A stretch of DNA of 7,596 nt from Bifidobacterium breve (lineage in GTDB: Bacteria; Actinomycetota; Acidimicrobiia; Acidimicrobiales; Ilumatobacteraceae). A program made the translations under genes and the position numbers. Shown one piece after another: positions 5,636 through 7,596 of this stretch. The notes under the pieces are model-generated. The model was not told the DNA's origin and made no database searches. It was given only the letters and a program-made list of their open reading frames with translations. Every line of letters begins with the position of its first letter. Positions within the stretch are counted from its first letter, which is position 1. Location of the stretch: the NCBI GenBank assembly GCA_945889575.1, contig CAMDBY010000081.1, positions 1 to 7,596 on the forward strand, read 5' to 3'.

Positions 5636-6256
5636 ATGGCATCAATCGCAGTTAAGAATTCATCAGGCAAAGCAGCTGGCAACGTTGATGTTGCAGACGA
5701 ACTGTTTGCAGTAGAACCAAATGTTCCAGTGATGCACCAAGTTGTCACAGCACAACTTGCAGGTCGTCGCGCCGGAACACAAAGCACAAAAACTCGTGCT
5801 GAAGTTTCAGGTACGGGTAAGAAGCCTTTTAACCAAAAGGGAACTGGTGGAGCTCGTCAGGGTTCAACCCGCGCTCCTCATTTCAAGGGTGGCGGTATTG
5901 CTCACGGACCAAAGCCTCGTTCGTACGCACAACGCACACCTCGTAAAATGATTCGTCTTGCACTTGCGTCTGCTTTGTCAGATCGCAACAGCTCAGGTCA
6001 CGTCGTTGTTATCGAGTCATGGGGCCTTACAGCTCCAAGCACAAAAGATGCACTCAAGGCACTTACCGCTCTTGGTGTTGAAGGTCGCGTCATGGTTGTT
6101 GTTTCTCCATCCGAAGAAGTTGCAATCAAGAGCTTCCGCAATGTTCCAGAAGTGCAACTCACACTTGTTGGTGAACTCAATGCGTACGACGTTTTGTGCA
6201 ACGACTGGATTGTCTTTTCAAAAGACAGCCTGCCCATCGCAAAGGAAGCTAAGTAA
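5636..6256 (+). CDS. rplD: 50S ribosomal protein L4 (uL4)
   Basis: L4 binds 23S rRNA early in assembly, and its long loop lines the exit tunnel. In some bacteria it also represses its own operon by binding the leader mRNA. The product has 206 residues, near the usual 200-210. The loop region at about 45-95 contains GTGKKPFNQKGTGGARQGSTRAPHFKGGG, followed by SYAQRTPRKMIRLALASALSDR, both strongly conserved family stretches. The C-terminal half has the expected Rossmann-like pattern, with VVVIESWG and VLCNDWIVFSKDSL near the end. The ATG lies 5 bases after the rplC stop, with GAAGG at 5618-5622 rather far upstream, so coupling to rplC is likely. The stop overlaps the rplW start. It is the obvious candidate regulator for the structured leader upstream of rplC. 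Confidence 0.98.
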   Translation: MASIAVKNSSGKAAGNVDVADELFAVEPNVPVMHQVVTAQLAGRRAGTQSTKTRAEVSGTGKKPFNQKGTGGARQGSTRAPHFKGGGIAHGPKPRSYAQRTPRKMIRLALASALSDRNSSGHVVVIESWGLTAPSTKDALKALTALGVEGRVMVVVSPSEEVAIKSFRNVPEVQLTLVGELNAYDVLCNDWIVFSKDSLPIAKEAK

Positions 6257-6546
6257 TGAAAGATCCACGCGACATCATTCTTAAGCCTGTTGTCTCTGAA
6301 AAGAGCTACGCGCTTATGGAAACAGATGTGTACACGTTTCAAGTTGCAGTTGATGCTTCTAAGCCCGAGATCCACGATGCCATCGAGGCAATCTGGGGCG
6401 TCAAAGTACTCAAGGTCAACACAATCAATCGCAAGGGCAAGTTCCAGCGCACACGTAACTCCAACCGAATCGGTCAGCGCCCGCACACCAAGCGGGCCAT
6501 AGTCACCCTTGCTGCGGGAAGCAAAATCCCGTTGTTCGAAAGCTGA
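6256..6546 (+). CDS. rplW: 50S ribosomal protein L23 (uL23)
   Basis: L23 sits at the polypeptide exit and is the docking site for trigger factor and SRP. The product is 96 residues (E. coli 100). It starts MKDPRDIILKPVVSEKSYALME, the standard family opening, and continues YTFQVAVDASKPEIHDAIEAIWGVKVLKVNT, with a basic segment RKGKFQRTRNSNRIGQRPHTKRA before the end. Its ATG overlaps the last base of the rplD stop (TAATG), and AAGGA at 6242-6246 serves as the ribosome binding site. This overlap means translation is coupled to rplD. The order L3-L4-L23-L2-S19 is the classical S10-operon order. Nothing is unusual in length or motifs. Confidence 0.98.
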   Translation: MKDPRDIILKPVVSEKSYALMETDVYTFQVAVDASKPEIHDAIEAIWGVKVLKVNTINRKGKFQRTRNSNRIGQRPHTKRAIVTLAAGSKIPLFES

Positions 6547-6553
6547 AATAATC

Positions 6554-7390
6554 ATGGCAATTCGCAAGCGCAAACCAACTAGTCCCGGACGTCGTTTCCA
6601 GACAGTCTCTGATTTCTCAGAGATCACAAAGACGACGCCTGAAAAGACTCTTCTCTCTTCAAAGTCAAACACCGGCGGACGTAACGTCTACGGTCGCAAG
6701 ACTTCACGTCACCGCGGTGGTGCACACAAGCGCCAGTACCGCATCATTGACTTCAAGCGCATCAAAGATGGCATGCCTGCAAAGGTTGCATCAATTGAGT
6801 ACGACCCGAACCGTACGTGCCGCATTGCACTTCTTCATTACATGGACGGAACAAAGGCATACATCCTTGCTCCTAAGGGTCTTGAAGTAGGTATGCGCGT
6901 CGAAAGCGGACACGGTGCAGACATCAAGCCAGGAAATGCAATGCAATTGCGTTACATCCCTGTCGGAACTGTTGTGCACAACGTTGAACTTCGTCCTGGA
7001 CAAGGCGGCAAAATTGCTCGCTCTGCCGGAATGTCAATTCAAGTTGTCGCCAAAGAAGGCGACTTCGCAACATTGCGTCTTCCTTCTACTGAAATGCGTC
7101 GAGTTCTTCTTGATTGCCGCGCCACCGTTGGTGAAGTTGGTAACTCAGAGCACGAACTCGTCAAAATCGGTAAGGCCGGACGTAACCGTTGGAAGGGCGT
7201 TCGCCCACAAACTCGTGGTGTTGCCATGAACCCTGTCGACCACCCACTCGGTGGTGGTGAAGGTAAGACCTCTGGTGGTCGTCCTCCAGTATCGCCTTGG
7301 GGTAAGCCAGAAGGCCGCACACGTAACAAAAACAAGCCATCTCAATCACTCATCGTTCGTCGGCGTCGTGCCGGAAAGGGTCGGAGGTAA
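6554..7390 (+). CDS. rplB: 50S ribosomal protein L2 (uL2)
   Basis: L2 is needed for subunit association and for building the peptidyl transferase region. The product is 278 residues (E. coli 273). It opens MAIRKRKPTSPGRRFQTVSDF and contains the RNA-binding core GGRNVYGRKTSRHRGGAHKRQYR at about 41-63, VASIEYDPNRTCRIALL at about 78-94, and the C-terminal signature MNPVDHPLGGGEGKTSGG from about 225. His230 in VDHP corresponds to the invariant histidine studied in E. coli L2. The next His of many bacterial L2 proteins (HPH) is Leu here, and the usual His in GGRHPVSPWG is Pro. I chose ATG 6554, which follows the rplW stop by 7 bases, over an in-frame upstream ATG at 6509 inside rplW, because it gives the family N-terminus. 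The extreme C-terminus is very basic (RRRRAGKGRR). Confidence 0.98.
   Translation: MAIRKRKPTSPGRRFQTVSDFSEITKTTPEKTLLSSKSNTGGRNVYGRKTSRHRGGAHKRQYRIIDFKRIKDGMPAKVASIEYDPNRTCRIALLHYMDGTKAYILAPKGLEVGMRVESGHGADIKPGNAMQLRYIPVGTVVHNVELRPGQGGKIARSAGMSIQVVAKEGDFATLRLPSTEMRRVLLDCRATVGEVGNSEHELVKIGKAGRNRWKGVRPQTRGVAMNPVDHPLGGGEGKTSGGRPPVSPWGKPEGRTRNKNKPSQSLIVRRRRAGKGRR
7383..7387 (+). promoter_or_regulatory. Strong Shine-Dalgarno site for rpsS inside the end of rplB
   Basis: GGAGG, the best ribosome binding site in the window, lies within the last codons of rplB and just before its TAA, 6 bases ahead of the rpsS ATG. It fixes the rpsS start. Confidence 0.85.
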
Positions 7391-7393
7391 CTC

Positions 7394-7596
7394 ATGTCTC
7401 GTAGCCTCAAAAAGGGTCCGTTTGTTGACGACCACTTGCTCAAGAAAGTTGACGCCGCAGTTACTGCCGGTGATCACAAAGTCATCAAGACATGGTCGCG
7501 TCGCTCAACCATCGTTCCCGACATGGTGGGTCTCACCATTGCCGTGCACGACGGTCGCAAGCACGTCCCTGTGTATTGCACAGAGTCAATGGTTGG
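7394..7596 (+). CDS. rpsS: 30S ribosomal protein S19 (uS19), 3' end outside window
   Basis: S19 forms a complex with S13 in the head of the small subunit near the A-site tRNA. The first 67 residues are present and the frame is open to the window edge; the full protein is usually about 92. The N-terminus MSRSLKKGPFVDDHLLKKV and the stretch KTWSRRSTIVPDMVGLTIAVHDGRKHVPVY are family signatures. A strong GGAGG site sits 6 bases before the ATG, inside the end of rplB. In the standard operon order rplV, rpsC and rplP would follow, but they lie outside the window. Confidence 0.98.
   Translation, partial: MSRSLKKGPFVDDHLLKKVDAAVTAGDHKVIKTWSRRSTIVPDMVGLTIAVHDGRKHVPVYCTESMV

Noticed and set aside
5998..6672. 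224-codon open frame on the - strand across rplD, rplW and rplB
   Set aside because: It lies entirely antisense to three certain ribosomal protein genes, spans their junctions, and shows no recognisable domain. It is a shadow of codon bias on the other strand.

Overview
The window is a ribosomal-protein and translation-factor locus from a bacterium, with every gene on the + strand. Protein sequences point to the Actinomycetota. The N-terminus of L3 (MAQKAIVGEKVGMTQVW) resembles the Acidimicrobiia lineage, but this is a judgement from remembered sequences and no search was run. Base composition is moderate, near half G+C by eye, which would suit a freshwater or marine member of that group better than a typical high-GC soil actinobacterium.

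Layout: (1) Positions 1-588 hold the 3' end of tuf (EF-Tu) followed closely by rpsJ (S10). This run ends in a strong intrinsic terminator at 614-650. (2) Positions 714-4743 hold three non-ribosomal genes: a membrane-anchored HtrA-type serine protease, a FadD-type acyl-CoA synthetase and an alpha/beta hydrolase. The last two are 7 bases apart and probably form one unit. (3) Positions 4744-4991 have no gene. They contain two clear hairpins and an imperfect direct repeat, and look like the promoter and 5' leader of the next operon. (4) Positions 4992-7596 hold rplC-rplD-rplW-rplB-rpsS in classical S10-operon order and tightly packed. rpsS runs off the end.

The main architectural point is that rpsJ sits at the end of the tuf unit. 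It is separated from rplC by a terminator, three unrelated genes and a new leader, so the textbook S10 operon is split. EF-Tu and the ribosomal proteins serve translation. The protease probably handles envelope protein quality control. The ligase and hydrolase probably act together on an ester or acyl substrate, releasing an acid and activating it as a CoA thioester, but that substrate is unknown.

Three signals deserve a second look. A hairpin covers the ribosome binding site of the acyl-CoA synthetase. The rplC leader is structured. Glycine codon choice changes abruptly inside rplC near position 5340, with a related shift starting in the second half of the hydrolase, which suggests either a recombination tract or an assembly junction. 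I did not find a clearly new defence, mobile or CRISPR system, and there are no RNA genes that I can recognise.
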